A stretch of 62,693 bases of DNA from Pyrinomonadaceae bacterium (GCA_021228405.1 JAJQRF010000007.1:1-62693); one strand, 5' to 3'; shown: positions 34,508 to 43,162, counted from the first letter of the stretch. The notes: generated by a model from the sequence alone, not told the origin. Program-made: numbers and translations.

Positions 34508-35851
34508 ATGAGAAAGCGATTATTTTACATTTTTGCGGTTTTGATTTTGACGGCTTCGGTTTTTGCACAGGAAAACGAATACCTGACACGCGGAAAGGAA
34601 TTTCTTGCGGCGGAAAAACTTTCGGAAGCAAACGCCGAATTCAGCAATTGCGTTTTGAAAACGAAGGAATCCGTTATTGTCAGCGAATGTTACGCCCTGC
34701 GTGCCGAAACTCAGCCGACCAATCTTAAAAAACTTGCCGATCTCAATATGGCGGTTAAAGTTGCGCCGACCAATGGGAAGGCATATTTTTACCGCGCCAG
34801 ATTTTTCTATCGCGACGAACAAAGCGCGAAGGCTCTGCCCGATTTCAATAAATCCATCGAACTCGACCCGACCAACGCCGAAGCGTTTTATCTGCGTTCG
34901 ATCGTGCTCGGCGATTACGACGACAAACAAAAACCGATCGACGATCTGACGGCGGCGATAAAATTGAAACCCGATTATTCAAACGCTTACATTATGCGGG
35001 CTTACGCATACAACGACGCGGAAAAATACGATCCGGCGATTGCCGACTTCAATAAATTTCTCGAATTTGAACCGACCAGCGACGAAGCCGTTTATCAGCG
35101 CGGAAAAACCTATCAGGCAAAAGGCGATAAGGAAAAAGCCGCCGCCGACATCCGCAAAGCGATCGAAATGCAGCCCGACATTCCGCCTTACAAGGAAGCG
35201 TTAGCCGACATTAATCTTTCTAAAGAGGAAGTCGTCAAAAAAGCCGATGAAATTTCCAAAAAGGAAAATCCTTACAGGGTTCTCGAATTTTTGGACGATT
35301 ATCCCGAATATGCGGAAGATGTCGAAATTCTTTACTTAAAATCCGTCGCGAACGTCGAAGCCGGAAAGTTCAAGAAAGCGGACATTTATTTTCAGAAACA
35401 GTTCGACAGTTTTTACAAAGACGCGCTTTCGAGCATTGCGGCGGGCGACGAATACGCGGCAAAAGAAAAATCTGCGGAAAATTATGAAATGGCTTCGCTG
35501 ATGTATGCGACGGCGTTGGTCGGTTTCGGTTCGGCTGATCTGGTCAATTCCCTGCGCGCCGTGGCGACCGAGAAAAACGGGCTTCCGGCAAGCAAACGCA
35601 ATCCGAAAAATCTGAACGGTTACGCAGAATTCAAAAAGGCTTACGAAGAAACTGCCGTCAAAGCCGCCCGGATTGATCTTGAAAACAATAAATTGGATTT
35701 GGCTCTCGGGAATTTCAACAAAGCGATCGAATTAAACCCGAAATCCAAAGCCGCGCTCGAAGGTCGCGCCAAAGTTTACCGCAAGCTCGGCAAAATAAAA
35801 CTCGCATTAGCGGACGAAGCAAAAGCCAGGCTTTTGACGGCAAAAAAATAA
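34508..35851 (+). CDS. Secreted TPR-repeat protein
   Basis: 447 residues. A signal peptide (LFYIFAVLILTASVFAQ) is followed by about six tetratricopeptide repeats in residues 25-230, including KAYFYRARFFYRDEQSAKALPDFNKSIELDPTNAEAFYLRS and KPDYSNAYIMRAYAYNDAEKYDPAIADFNKFLEFEP. A divergent helical stretch follows, and a last TPR at the C-terminus (LDLALGNFNKAIELNPKSKAALEGRAKVYRKLGK). TPRs mediate protein-protein contacts; the partner is unknown. It is one of three secreted TPR proteins within 7 kb. Confidence 0.88.
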   Translation: MRKRLFYIFAVLILTASVFAQENEYLTRGKEFLAAEKLSEANAEFSNCVLKTKESVIVSECYALRAETQPTNLKKLADLNMAVKVAPTNGKAYFYRARFFYRDEQSAKALPDFNKSIELDPTNAEAFYLRSIVLGDYDDKQKPIDDLTAAIKLKPDYSNAYIMRAYAYNDAEKYDPAIADFNKFLEFEPTSDEAVYQRGKTYQAKGDKEKAAADIRKAIEMQPDIPPYKEALADINLSKEEVVKKADEISKKENPYRVLEFLDDYPEYAEDVEILYLKSVANVEAGKFKKADIYFQKQFDSFYKDALSSIAAGDEYAAKEKSAENYEMASLMYATALVGFGSADLVNSLRAVATEKNGLPASKRNPKNLNGYAEFKKAYEETAVKAARIDLENNKLDLALGNFNKAIELNPKSKAALEGRAKVYRKLGKIKLALADEAKARLLTAKK

Positions 35852-35863
35852 AATCTGATTATA

Positions 35864-35928
35864 GTTCAGAGTCCCGCATTCAGGCGGCTAACCCTAAGCG
35901 AAAGCCGCGTAAACGAGGGACTCTGAAC
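35864..35928. repeat. CAGAGTCCC hairpin repeat, copy 2
   Basis: The 12-bp ends GTTCAGAGTCCC and GGGACTCTGAAC enclose GCATTCAGGCGGC and GCGAAAGCCGCG words. It begins 13 nt after the stop of the TPR gene. The remaining interval to 36047 is AT-rich with no clear feature. Confidence 0.85.
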
Positions 35929-36046
35929 ACGATCTCAAATTCTTTATGCTGCACGCCTACTTAAAATAATTAATTTGAACCTTTTTAATTAAAATTCCTG
36001 CGTTTAGTATTAGAAAGATAAATTTCATCTTGTCGAGAATAAAGTT

Positions 36047-37144
36047 ATGTTAAAAAATACATTTTCAGCCGTTTTGATTTCGTTTTTACTGATCGTTTCA
36101 GCCGATGCGCAATCGTTGAAATACAGCGCGGACGGAAAAACTATGGTGCTCAATCTGCCCGTTGCCTTCGGCACGGACAAACAGATAAATCACCTTCTCT
36201 TCTTTGATGTCGCCGGCGGTAAGATCAAAACTTCGATTAATTTGTCGGAACTCGAATTCGATAAAGCGAAGATGCTTTTCACGGGAAACGGACAAAGTTT
36301 GATGATTACCGACAACGGCGATACACGCGTTCTGAAAATAACCGCCGACAATAAAATTAATAAACAGGAATTCAATTCGGAATCGAACGACTATGAAAAT
36401 TCGCTCATCGCCGCCACGATTTCGGCGGACGGAAAGACGTTTTATAAGTTGCACAAAAAAAAATTAACGGCTTACAGCATTGCAACGCAGGCAGTTGTCG
36501 AAGAAGGCGGAAAAACGACGGCGGAAGTTGAAAATGCAACGAGCAGAAATGAATTTCTGGCGATCAGCGCAAACGGGAAAGTTGTCGTCGAGTATCGCAA
36601 AAACGGCGCGAAACATTCGCTCGTGGCGCACGATCTGACGAGCAATCAATCAAAGACGGTCGAGCTTCCGTATAAATTTGAAAAAAACGACGAAGTCGAA
36701 TTTTCGGCGGAAATCAGCGACAACGGCGAACGGCTCGTGCTGAAATGCGAGAAAGGACCCAATGCACAAATCACGGCTTGGGATTTGAAAAACGGATTGA
36801 CGCTCAGCACGTTTACCCATCCCGAAATGGAATCCGAACCGGATGCGGATTTTTATCAGATCAAAAATATTGCGATCAGTCCTGACGGGAAAAAGATTGC
36901 GGTCAAGATCGACGAAATGTTCGACGATGAAAACGATGCGGTCGTTTTGTGGGACACGGCGGCGAAAACATTCACTAATGTCGAAGCCAACCATTATTCG
37001 GAAGAATATTTCGCCAAAAACGTCGTTTTCAGCCCCGATTCAAAAACGCTGGCAATTTCGTCCGAAGTTTTATTGACGAATTCCCTGACGGCTAAAATTC
37101 AGTTGTTCGATGCGAACACGGGAAAATTTATCAGAGAATTCTAA
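36047..37144 (+). CDS. Secreted WD40-like beta-propeller protein
   Basis: 365 residues with a signal peptide (TFSAVLISFLLIVSADAQ). Propeller-type blades are visible at LKYSADGKTMVLNLPVAFG, AATISADGKTFYKLHKKKL, FLAISANGKVVVEYRKNG, NIAISPDGKKIAVKIDEMF with VVLWDTAAKTF, and FSPDSKTLAISSEV with IQLFDANTGKF. This matches TolB/WD40-like periplasmic propellers, which usually serve as binding scaffolds. The next gene follows after 18 nt and is probably co-transcribed. Confidence 0.8.
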   Translation: MLKNTFSAVLISFLLIVSADAQSLKYSADGKTMVLNLPVAFGTDKQINHLLFFDVAGGKIKTSINLSELEFDKAKMLFTGNGQSLMITDNGDTRVLKITADNKINKQEFNSESNDYENSLIAATISADGKTFYKLHKKKLTAYSIATQAVVEEGGKTTAEVENATSRNEFLAISANGKVVVEYRKNGAKHSLVAHDLTSNQSKTVELPYKFEKNDEVEFSAEISDNGERLVLKCEKGPNAQITAWDLKNGLTLSTFTHPEMESEPDADFYQIKNIAISPDGKKIAVKIDEMFDDENDAVVLWDTAAKTFTNVEANHYSEEYFAKNVVFSPDSKTLAISSEVLLTNSLTAKIQLFDANTGKFIREF

Positions 37145-37162
37145 TATTTCGGAGATACATTC

Positions 37163-37570
37163 GTGAAAAACGTGAAAAATATGAAAAATATGAAAAAGAT
37201 CGTCTTTTTGATTTGTGCATTATTCATCCTTGCGGGTGCGGCATCGGCGCAAAAGTCCAAATTTACGGGCAAATGGGAATATTACTGGGATAGAGAAGCG
37301 AGCAAAGGTTTCGAGGTCGAGTTAAAGGAAAGGAACGGGCGCGTTTCGGGAACGGCAAACGGTTTTATCCCGCATTTGTATGAAGCGGAAATAAAATCCG
37401 CGAAAATCGTCGGCAACGGTTTTACGGCAAACATTGCCGACGACTGGGGCAATACGGCAACGGTCAAAGTCACGGTTCGCGGCAGAAAACTCTATTGGCG
37501 CGTGCTGAAAAGTAAACGCAAAGGAAGTTTCACATTTCCCGACAAGCTCGACCTGAATAAAGTAAAATAA
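37163..37570 (+). CDS. Small secreted beta-barrel-like protein, unknown
   Basis: 135 residues from a GTG at 37163 with GGAGATACATTC upstream. The first codons are a short tandem of GTGAAAAAY/ATGAAAAAT (MKNVKNMKNMKK), giving several in-frame starts; the exact one is uncertain. A signal peptide (IVFLICALFILAGAASA) precedes a single compact beta-rich domain (KFTGKWEYYWDREASKGFEV, GRVSGTANGFIPHL, ADDWGNTATVKVTV). It lies 18 nt after the propeller gene and is followed by a terminator. The family is not recognised. Confidence 0.75.
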   Translation: MKNVKNMKNMKKIVFLICALFILAGAASAQKSKFTGKWEYYWDREASKGFEVELKERNGRVSGTANGFIPHLYEAEIKSAKIVGNGFTANIADDWGNTATVKVTVRGRKLYWRVLKSKRKGSFTFPDKLDLNKVK

Positions 37571-37594
37571 ATAAAAATTACCGTTACCCTTTTT

Positions 37595-37636
37595 CTCAAA
37601 AAATCCTGCGAGTATAATCGAGCAGGATTTTTTGAG
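37595..37636 (+). terminator. 15-bp perfect stem terminator
   Basis: CTCAAAAAATCCTGC (37595-37609) and GCAGGATTTTTTGAG (37622-37636) are perfect inverted repeats with a 12-nt loop that contains TATAAT (37613-37618). The U-rich part of the 3' arm can act in termination. The TATAAT in the loop may double as the -10 of the next gene, whose ATG is at 37646. Confidence 0.75.
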
Positions 37637-37645
37637 AATAAATAT

Positions 37646-39079
37646 ATGAAATTTGTAAATTTGCGTAATTCTTTTTTGGTCGTTTCGTTCGTTTCCCTGT
37701 CGGCGTTTGCCCAAAAACCGACACCGACACCGAAAATCAAACAAGTTCCGAAAACGCTCGCCAAAACCGTGCAGAAAACTCCCGACATTTCCGCCGCAGA
37801 CAGTGCGAAGGCGGCGGAGTTCGTCAAACAAGGCAAGGCTTTTTGGAAGGAATTCGAGATCAGACCCGCGATCGACAGTTTTACCAAAGCGATCGAAATA
37901 AACCCGAATCACCTCGAGGCTCTGACCGAACGCGGAGTTATTTATTTTCTGATTAACGAAGACAAAAACGCCGCTTCCGATCTGGACAGGGTTTTGAAAA
38001 TCGAGCCGAACAACCTCAAAGCCTTGCATTTTCGCGGTCTGGCATTGACCGATATTGCGATTGATACTAAAGACGAACTCAACGACCGCAATACTGCCGG
38101 CGACATTGCCCAGAAAGCATTGGCGGATTTCAACAAAGCGATCGACCTCGAACCGAATAATCTCAACTATTACAACGGGCGCGGAAAATTGATTCTCGCC
38201 TTCGGTTTCTATAAGGAAGCGGTTTCGGATTTTGAGAAATCGATCTCGATCGAACCGAACGAAATGGCTTACACTCAACTCGGTCTGGCGAAATATTATC
38301 TGGACGACAAAAGTGCGATCGGCGAAATAAACAAAGCGATCAAACTCGCGCCGACTTTTGCCGAAGCCTATTACACCCGCGCCACGATCAACCGCGACGA
38401 AGGTCGCTACAAAGAAGCGATTCTCGATTTCGACGAGGCGATCAAACATAATCAATACAACGCCAAATACTACAACACACGCGGAATGCTTTATTTTCGT
38501 CTGCAGGACGGCTATCAGGCAGTTGCCGATTTTACCCGCGCCATCAAGGAAAAAAACGATTACGCGATGCCGTATTTCAACCGGGCGATGACGTATAAAA
38601 GATTGCCTTACAGCGTCAGCGACAATGACGACGACGACGCGATCGATAAAATCCGTCTGCAACGCCAGAAAATGCTCGAAGATTTAGACTCTGCGATCAG
38701 ATACAAAACGAATTTCGACGCGGCTTATGTCGAACGCGGTCTGATAAATTCGACCGATATGCGCAACAAACTCACGCCCGATGCCGAAACGATCAGCCGT
38801 CTGAAGTTCGCTCTCGCGGATTTTGAAAACGCGATCAAATACAACCCGAAAAATGCCGAAGCCTATAACGGACGCGCAAGCTGTCACGACCGGCTCGGTA
38901 AAAAAGATGCGGCTTTAGCCGATTACACCAAAGCCATCCAACTCGACCCGACGCTGGCGACCGCGTATATGGGCAGAATGGCGATCTACTGCGAAATGGG
39001 CAAAAAAGAACTTTCCATCGCCGACGAGAAAAAGGTCAAGGAACTGGGTTTTGCCGCCTTTAATGCTTGCAGTTTCTAA
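37646..39079 (+). CDS. Secreted TPR-repeat protein
   Basis: 477 residues. A signal peptide (RNSFLVVSFVSLSAFAQ) is followed by a Pro/Thr-Lys linker (KPTPTPKIKQVPK) and about nine tetratricopeptide repeats, including RPAIDSFTKAIEINPNHLEALTERGVIYFL, QKALADFNKAIDLEPNNLNYYNGRGKLIL and ADYTKAIQLDPTLATAYMGRMAIYCEMGKK. The repeat array covers almost the whole mature protein, suggesting a scaffold. The last repeat-like section ends KELGFAAFNACSF. It is followed 7 nt later by hairpin repeat copy 3. Confidence 0.88.
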   Translation: MKFVNLRNSFLVVSFVSLSAFAQKPTPTPKIKQVPKTLAKTVQKTPDISAADSAKAAEFVKQGKAFWKEFEIRPAIDSFTKAIEINPNHLEALTERGVIYFLINEDKNAASDLDRVLKIEPNNLKALHFRGLALTDIAIDTKDELNDRNTAGDIAQKALADFNKAIDLEPNNLNYYNGRGKLILAFGFYKEAVSDFEKSISIEPNEMAYTQLGLAKYYLDDKSAIGEINKAIKLAPTFAEAYYTRATINRDEGRYKEAILDFDEAIKHNQYNAKYYNTRGMLYFRLQDGYQAVADFTRAIKEKNDYAMPYFNRAMTYKRLPYSVSDNDDDDAIDKIRLQRQKMLEDLDSAIRYKTNFDAAYVERGLINSTDMRNKLTPDAETISRLKFALADFENAIKYNPKNAEAYNGRASCHDRLGKKDAALADYTKAIQLDPTLATAYMGRMAIYCEMGKKELSIADEKKVKELGFAAFNACSF

Positions 39080-39085
39080 AACCGC

Positions 39086-39151
39086 GCTTTGAGTTCCGCC
39101 TTCAGGCGGCTTTTCGCTGAAGCAAAGCCTTCTGAAGAAGGGACTCAAAGC
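39086..39151. repeat. CAGAGTCCC hairpin repeat, copy 3
   Basis: The ends GCTTTGAGTTCC and GGGACTCAAAGC enclose GCCTTCAGGCGGCTTTTCGC and GAAGCAAAGCCTTCTGAAG. It is the reverse complement of copy 1 apart from about 10 differences. It begins 7 nt after the TPR gene stop and ends 14 nt before the next ATG. Confidence 0.85.
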
Positions 39152-39165
39152 TAAAAGAATTCATT

Positions 39166-39708
39166 ATGAAAAATTCTATTCTGAAAATATCGTTTCTGCT
39201 TTTGTTTTTGTCGGTTTCGGCTTCGACCGGCTTCACACAGCATTGTCCGTTCGACGGAACGCGGATGATCGTCATTCATTTGACCGATGCGGAAAACAAA
39301 CCCGTTGTCGATGCCTTCGACAGCTTGATTCTGCGCGAAATCGATAACGCCGATGCCGAAGCCTGCACTTATTCAGAAGGTTTGATCGAAAAGCCTTTCG
39401 CACGCGCTTTGAATGCTTTTTCCGAGCTTTACGGCATCAATGGTTCCGCCGAAATTATGCAAAAAAACTGCGGCGATTGCAGTTTTTTGACCGACGGTTT
39501 TTATGCCGCCAAGCTCAATCAAGCCGAATTTAATTGTATGGTCAAAAAAGACAACGACTTCAATTACAAAAAACGGAAATTTGAAGCCGTCTATGAAAAA
39601 AACGGCGTAAAGAAAAGCGTCAAAGTCAGCGAAAACGATATTTACAGCTTATGCACCGGAACCGGAAAATGGTCGCGCATCGTGCCGGTCGAGTTAAAAA
39701 TAAATTAA
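39166..39708 (+). CDS. Secreted hypothetical protein with several cysteines
   Basis: 180 residues. A signal peptide (ILKISFLLLFLSVSASTGFTQ) precedes HCPFDGTRMIVIHLTDAENKPVVDAFDSLILRE, which resembles the start of a carboxypeptidase-regulatory/Ig-like beta-sandwich. Six cysteines lie in the mature part (two in NCGDCSF). I do not recognise a family. It is monocistronic, with a strong terminator at 39785. Confidence 0.7.
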   Translation: MKNSILKISFLLLFLSVSASTGFTQHCPFDGTRMIVIHLTDAENKPVVDAFDSLILREIDNADAEACTYSEGLIEKPFARALNAFSELYGINGSAEIMQKNCGDCSFLTDGFYAAKLNQAEFNCMVKKDNDFNYKKRKFEAVYEKNGVKKSVKVSENDIYSLCTGTGKWSRIVPVELKIN

Positions 39709-39784
39709 GCGAATCAAAAGCAGAACAAGCTTCTGCCTTTTCTCACTTTAACTATTCCAACAATACTTAAGTTAAATCGAATAA

Positions 39785-39820
39785 AAACTCCCCTCCTTAA
39801 AAAGGAGGGGAGTTTCTTTT
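39785..39820 (+). terminator. Strong GC-rich terminator
   Basis: AAACTCCCCTCC (39785-39796) and GGAGGGGAGTTT (39804-39815) form a perfect 12-bp stem with a 7-nt loop followed by CTTTT. Confidence 0.9.
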
Positions 39821-39894
39821 GGGTTTCATTCTAATATTGTGAGGGTGTTTATCTACTCAAAGATTTTAGCCGTCACGTCCTCGATATTGATTAG

Positions 39895-40125
39895 CTCATC
39901 ATCCGTATGAGCCGGCTTATCATTAGAATTTAACAGGTCATCATTGCAATTTAACAAGTCATCATCAGACTTGAACACGTCATCATTGAAACTTAACAAG
40001 CCATCATTGGAATTTAACACGTCATCAACAGACTTTTACAGGTCATCAATAGAGTTTGACAGGTCATCATTGAAGTTTTACAGGTCATCATCAGGATTAG
40101 TAAACTCGTCATTTATATTAGTAAT
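39895..40125 (+). repeat. Eleven-unit 21-bp tandem array, GTCATCATT type
   Basis: Eleven consecutive units keep an exact 21-bp register from 39895 to 40125; the consensus is GTCATCATTGAANTTTAACAN, with degenerate ends. One frame stays open across the array and would encode heptads such as NTSSLKL, NKPSLEF, YRSSIEF and DRSSLKF, but starts are only TTG and no ribosome binding site is seen. It lies between a terminator (39785) and the TPR gene at 40266 and is unrelated in sequence to the 11450 array, yet has the same period. Confidence 0.85.
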
Positions 40126-40265
40126 CTCAGCAATGCTTTTGACAATACTGCAAACGGTTCCGGCAGTCTTTCTTTGCAGTTTCACAAGAAATATTTGTTT
40201 TTTGTAAAATTTGCTGACCCATTTTTCAAGCGATTTATGCGATTTAGGTCAGAGAGATAAATTTT

Positions 40266-41198
40266 ATGAAAAAAATCAGCTTAATAATCGCCGCCGTTTT
40301 CGTTTTTACCGGAATTTCCTTCGGTCAAACCGCGCAGGAATTCCTAAATCGCGGAAATCAGTTCTATACGAACAAACAATACACGGAAGCAATCGCCAAT
40401 TTTTCTTCCGCCATCCAACTAATGCCGTCCGCGCCCGAACCCTGGTATAACCGCGCTCAATGCTACTACTTTACGGGAATGTATAATCTGGCAGTTTCCG
40501 ATTATACAAAGGCTTTATCATTAAAACCGAACTATCTCGACGCGCTTTTCCAACGCGGATTGTCCTACAACAAATTAAAAAATCACGATGCGGCAATCGC
40601 CGATTACACGCAAGGCATCGCACTCGCACCGAACGATTCGCAGTTTTGGTATAATCGCGGCATCGCCTATTCCGACAAAGGTGACATCGAAAGTGCGTTT
40701 GCCGATTACAACAAAGCCATCGCGCTCAATCCGAATTATATGAAGGCGTTCGTCAACCGCAGCGGAATCTATTTCAAAAAGAAACAAAACGATCTCGCGC
40801 TTGCCGACATTAATAAAGCGATTCAGCTTGATCCGAGTTACGTCGAAGCGTGGAACAATCGCGGCGTGATCTACAACTCGCAAAACCTGCCCGATCTCGC
40901 CATCGCCGACCTTAATCAGGCTCTCAAACTAGACCCGAATTACTCCAAAGCCTATCTCGACCGCGGAATCTCCTATAATAAAAAGAAACAAAACGATCTC
41001 GCCATTGCCGACCTAAGCAAAGCCGTTTCGATCAGTCCGAACTACGTCAACGCCTATATTATGCGCGGCGCGATCTATTTCGACACGAAAAGATTCGACC
41101 TCTCTAAAGCCGATATGGACAAAGTTTTAACTATCGACCCGAATCACAAATTCGCCAAAGACATTCTCAATAGAATCGCCGCTCTGCCGAAACCTTAA
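40266..41198 (+). CDS. Secreted TPR-repeat protein
   Basis: 310 residues. A signal peptide (ISLIIAAVFVFTGISFGQ) is followed by eight nearly perfect 34-residue tetratricopeptide repeats, for example PNDSQFWYNRGIAYSDKGDIESAFADYNKAIALN and PSYVEAWNNRGVIYNSQNLPDLAIADLNQALKLD. The repeats are more regular than in the two other TPR proteins of the region, suggesting recent internal duplication. GAGAGATAAATTTT precedes the ATG. The 3' end carries a small duplicated stretch (CGAAACCTTAA-TTTTT occurs twice around the stop). Confidence 0.9.
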   Translation: MKKISLIIAAVFVFTGISFGQTAQEFLNRGNQFYTNKQYTEAIANFSSAIQLMPSAPEPWYNRAQCYYFTGMYNLAVSDYTKALSLKPNYLDALFQRGLSYNKLKNHDAAIADYTQGIALAPNDSQFWYNRGIAYSDKGDIESAFADYNKAIALNPNYMKAFVNRSGIYFKKKQNDLALADINKAIQLDPSYVEAWNNRGVIYNSQNLPDLAIADLNQALKLDPNYSKAYLDRGISYNKKKQNDLAIADLSKAVSISPNYVNAYIMRGAIYFDTKRFDLSKADMDKVLTIDPNHKFAKDILNRIAALPKP

Positions 41199-41251
41199 AT
41201 TTTTACGCGTATTGCGCCGAAACCTTAATTTTTTCACCCGCATTTGTTCAA

Positions 41252-41289
41252 AAACGTAAATCGCCCAATTTCAACGGCGATTTACGTTT
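41252..41289. terminator. 14-bp perfect stem between the TPR gene and recA
   Basis: AAACGTAAATCGCC (41252-41265) and GGCGATTTACGTTT (41276-41289) are perfect inverted repeats with a 10-nt loop. There is no long T-tract on either side, so it is either a weak terminator or an RNA-stability hairpin. Confidence 0.55.
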
Positions 41290-41366
41290 CGACCACTTTA
41301 AACTTGCACACGCCTTTATTTTTTATTAACTTAAAACTCCAACTTGTAATACATCGGAGAAAATAT

Positions 41367-41386
41367 TTGTTTCACACGTGAAACAA
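41367..41386. promoter_or_regulatory. Palindromic operator-like site upstream of recA
   Basis: TTGTTTCACACGTGAAACAA has 9-bp inverted arms (TTGTTTCAC/GTGAAACAA) separated by AC. It ends 3 bp before the recA -35 element, the right place for an SOS repressor or other regulator. It equals the ParB site half-arms with 2 extra central bases. Confidence 0.6.
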
Positions 41387-41389
41387 GAT

Positions 41390-41418
41390 TTCACAAAAGC
41401 CCTTTTTTATGCTAGACT
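41390..41418 (+). promoter_or_regulatory. recA promoter
   Basis: TTCACA (41390-41395), a 17-bp spacer and TAGACT (41413-41418). The predicted start near 41425 leaves a leader of about 36 nt containing AAAGGAGAA before the ATG. Confidence 0.65.
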
Positions 41419-41460
41419 GTTTTCAGTTTGCTGGAAAAAGCAGAAAAAAGGAGAATATAA

Positions 41461-42495
41461 ATGGCTGGAGAAGCAGTAAAAATGGCAACAGAAGCAAAAG
41501 GTAAAGCGATCGAATCGGCTTTATCGCAAATTGAAAAGAAATTCGGCAAAGGCTCGATTATGAAGCTCGGCGAACAGCCGAAGGAAGACATCGGCGCAAT
41601 TTCGACAAATTGTTTAAGTCTGGACGCGGCAATCGGGGTCGGCGGAATGCCGCGCGGTCGTATCATTGAAATCTACGGACCCGAAAGTTCGGGTAAAACG
41701 ACGCTCGCCTTGCAGGTCGTCGCTTCGGCGCAAAAGATGGGCGGAGTCGCCGCCTACATCGACGCGGAACACGCGATGGACCCGGATTATGCCGAAAAAC
41801 TCGGCGTTGACATCGACGAATTGTTGATCTCACAGCCGGACTCGGGCGAACAGGCTCTCGAAATCGCCGAAACGCTCGTCCGCTCGGCAAGCATCGACGT
41901 GATCGTGGTCGACTCGGTCGCTGCGCTCGTTCCGCGTGCGGAAATCGACGGCGATATGGGCGATTCGCATATGGGTTTGCAAGCGCGGCTGATGTCGCAG
42001 GCGTTGAGAAAATTGACGAGCGCGATTTCAAGCACCAACACCTGTTTTATTTTCATTAACCAATTGCGTGACAAGATCGGTGTAATGTTCGGAAGCCCCG
42101 AAACGACAACGGGCGGAAAAGCTCTGAAATTCTACGCTTCGGTGCGTATGGACATCCGTCGCATCGCCGCGATCAAGGAAGGCGATAAGGTCGTCGGAAA
42201 CCGCACGAAGGTAAAATTCGTCAAAAACAAAGTTGCGCCGCCGTTCCGCGAATGCGAATTCGATATTATGTATGGCGAAGGAATCTCGCGCGAAGGCGAT
42301 CTGCTCGATCTGGCGGTTAACAACGGAATCGTCGAGAAATCGGGCGCGTGGTTTTCATATTCGACCGAACGGCTCGGTCAAGGACGCGAAAACGTCAAAA
42401 ATATGCTCAAAGAAAACCGCGAAATGTTCGACCGCATCGAACACGATGTTAAGGTAAAACTCGGAATGATTAAAGAAGAATCCGACGAAGCATAA
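41461..42495 (+). CDS. recA: Recombinase RecA
   Basis: 344 residues. RecA forms filaments on single-stranded DNA, catalyses strand exchange and stimulates LexA and phage repressor self-cleavage. Walker A is GPESSGKT (73-80). Other hallmarks are the N-terminal [23 protein letters not shown]-like helix, [19 protein letters not shown], loop L2 region [22 protein letters not shown], and the acidic tail [16 protein letters not shown] precedes the ATG by 8 nt. It is monocistronic, with its own promoter, palindromic site and terminator. Confidence 0.98.
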   Translation: MAGEAVKMATEAKGKAIESALSQIEKKFGKGSIMKLGEQPKEDIGAISTNCLSLDAAIGVGGMPRGRIIEIYGPESSGKTTLALQVVASAQKMGGVAAYIDAEHAMDPDYAEKLGVDIDELLISQPDSGEQALEIAETLVRSASIDVIVVDSVAALVPRAEIDGDMGDSHMGLQARLMSQALRKLTSAISSTNTCFIFINQLRDKIGVMFGSPETTTGGKALKFYASVRMDIRRIAAIKEGDKVVGNRTKVKFVKNKVAPPFRECEFDIMYGEGISREGDLLDLAVNNGIVEKSGAWFSYSTERLGQGRENVKNMLKENREMFDRIEHDVKVKLGMIKEESDEA

Positions 42496-42515
42496 GCTTT
42501 TGAGGAAACGGAAAT

Positions 42516-42548
42516 AAAAAAGACGGAGTTTTCGACTCCGTCTTTTTT
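42516..42548 (+). terminator. recA terminator
   Basis: AAAAAGACGGAGT pairs with ACTCCGTCTTTTTT around TTTCG, with poly-A before and poly-T after, so it may also work for the convergent minus-strand gene. Confidence 0.92.
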
Positions 42549-42570
42549 ATTTTCTAAACTTTGAAAATAT

Positions 42571-42999
42571 CTATGGCTTCTTAACCGTTCGTTCACGATC
42601 GATACCACTCGTCGCCGTATTTACCGTGTTCACGTTCGCAGGCTGATTCATCTGCTTTTTCAATGTTTCAGGATCGGGAATCCCGGGAGTCGGTGTTGCA
42701 CCTTTCGGCACTTTTCCGCTTAACTGTTTCCTAAGCGTTTCTTCGTCGGGAATTCCGGGAGTCGGAGTTGCACCCTTTGGCAAATTAGCGTTGCCTGATT
42801 TCATATCGGGAATGCCGGGCGTAGAGTTTCCCGAAGGTTGAATCGGGCTTGCCGAAAGTCCCGGCGGCATATTTTTAGGATCGATATTGGTGACGTTCGC
42901 ACCGTTTGCTGAGTTTGAAGTTTTCTCATTCGCGGAAGAGCAAGCAAAACCGATTACGAAATTAACTAAAACTAAAACCAAAATTAATTTATTCGACAT
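42571..42999 (-). CDS. Lipoprotein with repeated PTPGIPD motifs
   Basis: 142 residues from the ATG at 42999, which starts a lipoprotein signal MSNKLILVLVLVNFVIGFAC with lipobox (I-G-F-A-C, lipidated Cys 20); a longer in-frame start would put the signal inside the protein. The mature part is disordered, Pro/Gly/Asn-rich, with three copies of the phrase TPGIPD, two inside PKGATPTPGIPD. No enzymatic domain is present. It has a consensus promoter (43163-43190) and a structured leader of about 157 nt. It is convergent with recA. Confidence 0.8.
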   Translation of the reverse strand: MSNKLILVLVLVNFVIGFACSSANEKTSNSANGANVTNIDPKNMPPGLSASPIQPSGNSTPGIPDMKSGNANLPKGATPTPGIPDEETLRKQLSGKVPKGATPTPGIPDPETLKKQMNQPANVNTVNTATSGIDRERTVKKP

Positions 43000-43041
43000 A
43001 AAACTAAAAATTAAAATAACCTCACTAAATTTAAAATAGCT

Positions 43042-43096
43042 GTGCCGATTTGAAGGTTGCGTCTCTGGAGGACAGCGACGGCGTTCAAATCGGCAC
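43042..43096 (-). promoter_or_regulatory. Strongly structured leader of the lipoprotein mRNA
   Basis: GTGCCGATTTGAA (43042-43054) and TTCAAATCGGCAC (43084-43096) are perfect 13-bp inverted repeats. Between them a second stem CGTCTCTG-GAGGA-CAGCGACG (one mismatch) closes a 5-nt loop, so nearly the whole 55-nt segment folds into one long hairpin in the leader of the lipoprotein gene. It may be a cis-regulatory RNA; no known riboswitch class was recognised. Confidence 0.5.
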
Positions 43097-43162
43097 GGGC
43101 AGGTATCAAACGGAATTCGGAAGGTTAAGCAACCGCCATGGGCATAACAGCTGCTAAATTGG

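Noticed and set aside
41367-41386. ParB binding site parS
   Set aside because: The half-sites match but are separated by 2 extra bases, changing the helical register; the position before recA favours a gene operator.
43000-43160. Cyclic-di-GMP (GEMM) or other named riboswitch in the lipoprotein leader
   Set aside because: The conserved GEMM blocks could not be aligned on either strand; only a long hairpin is certain.
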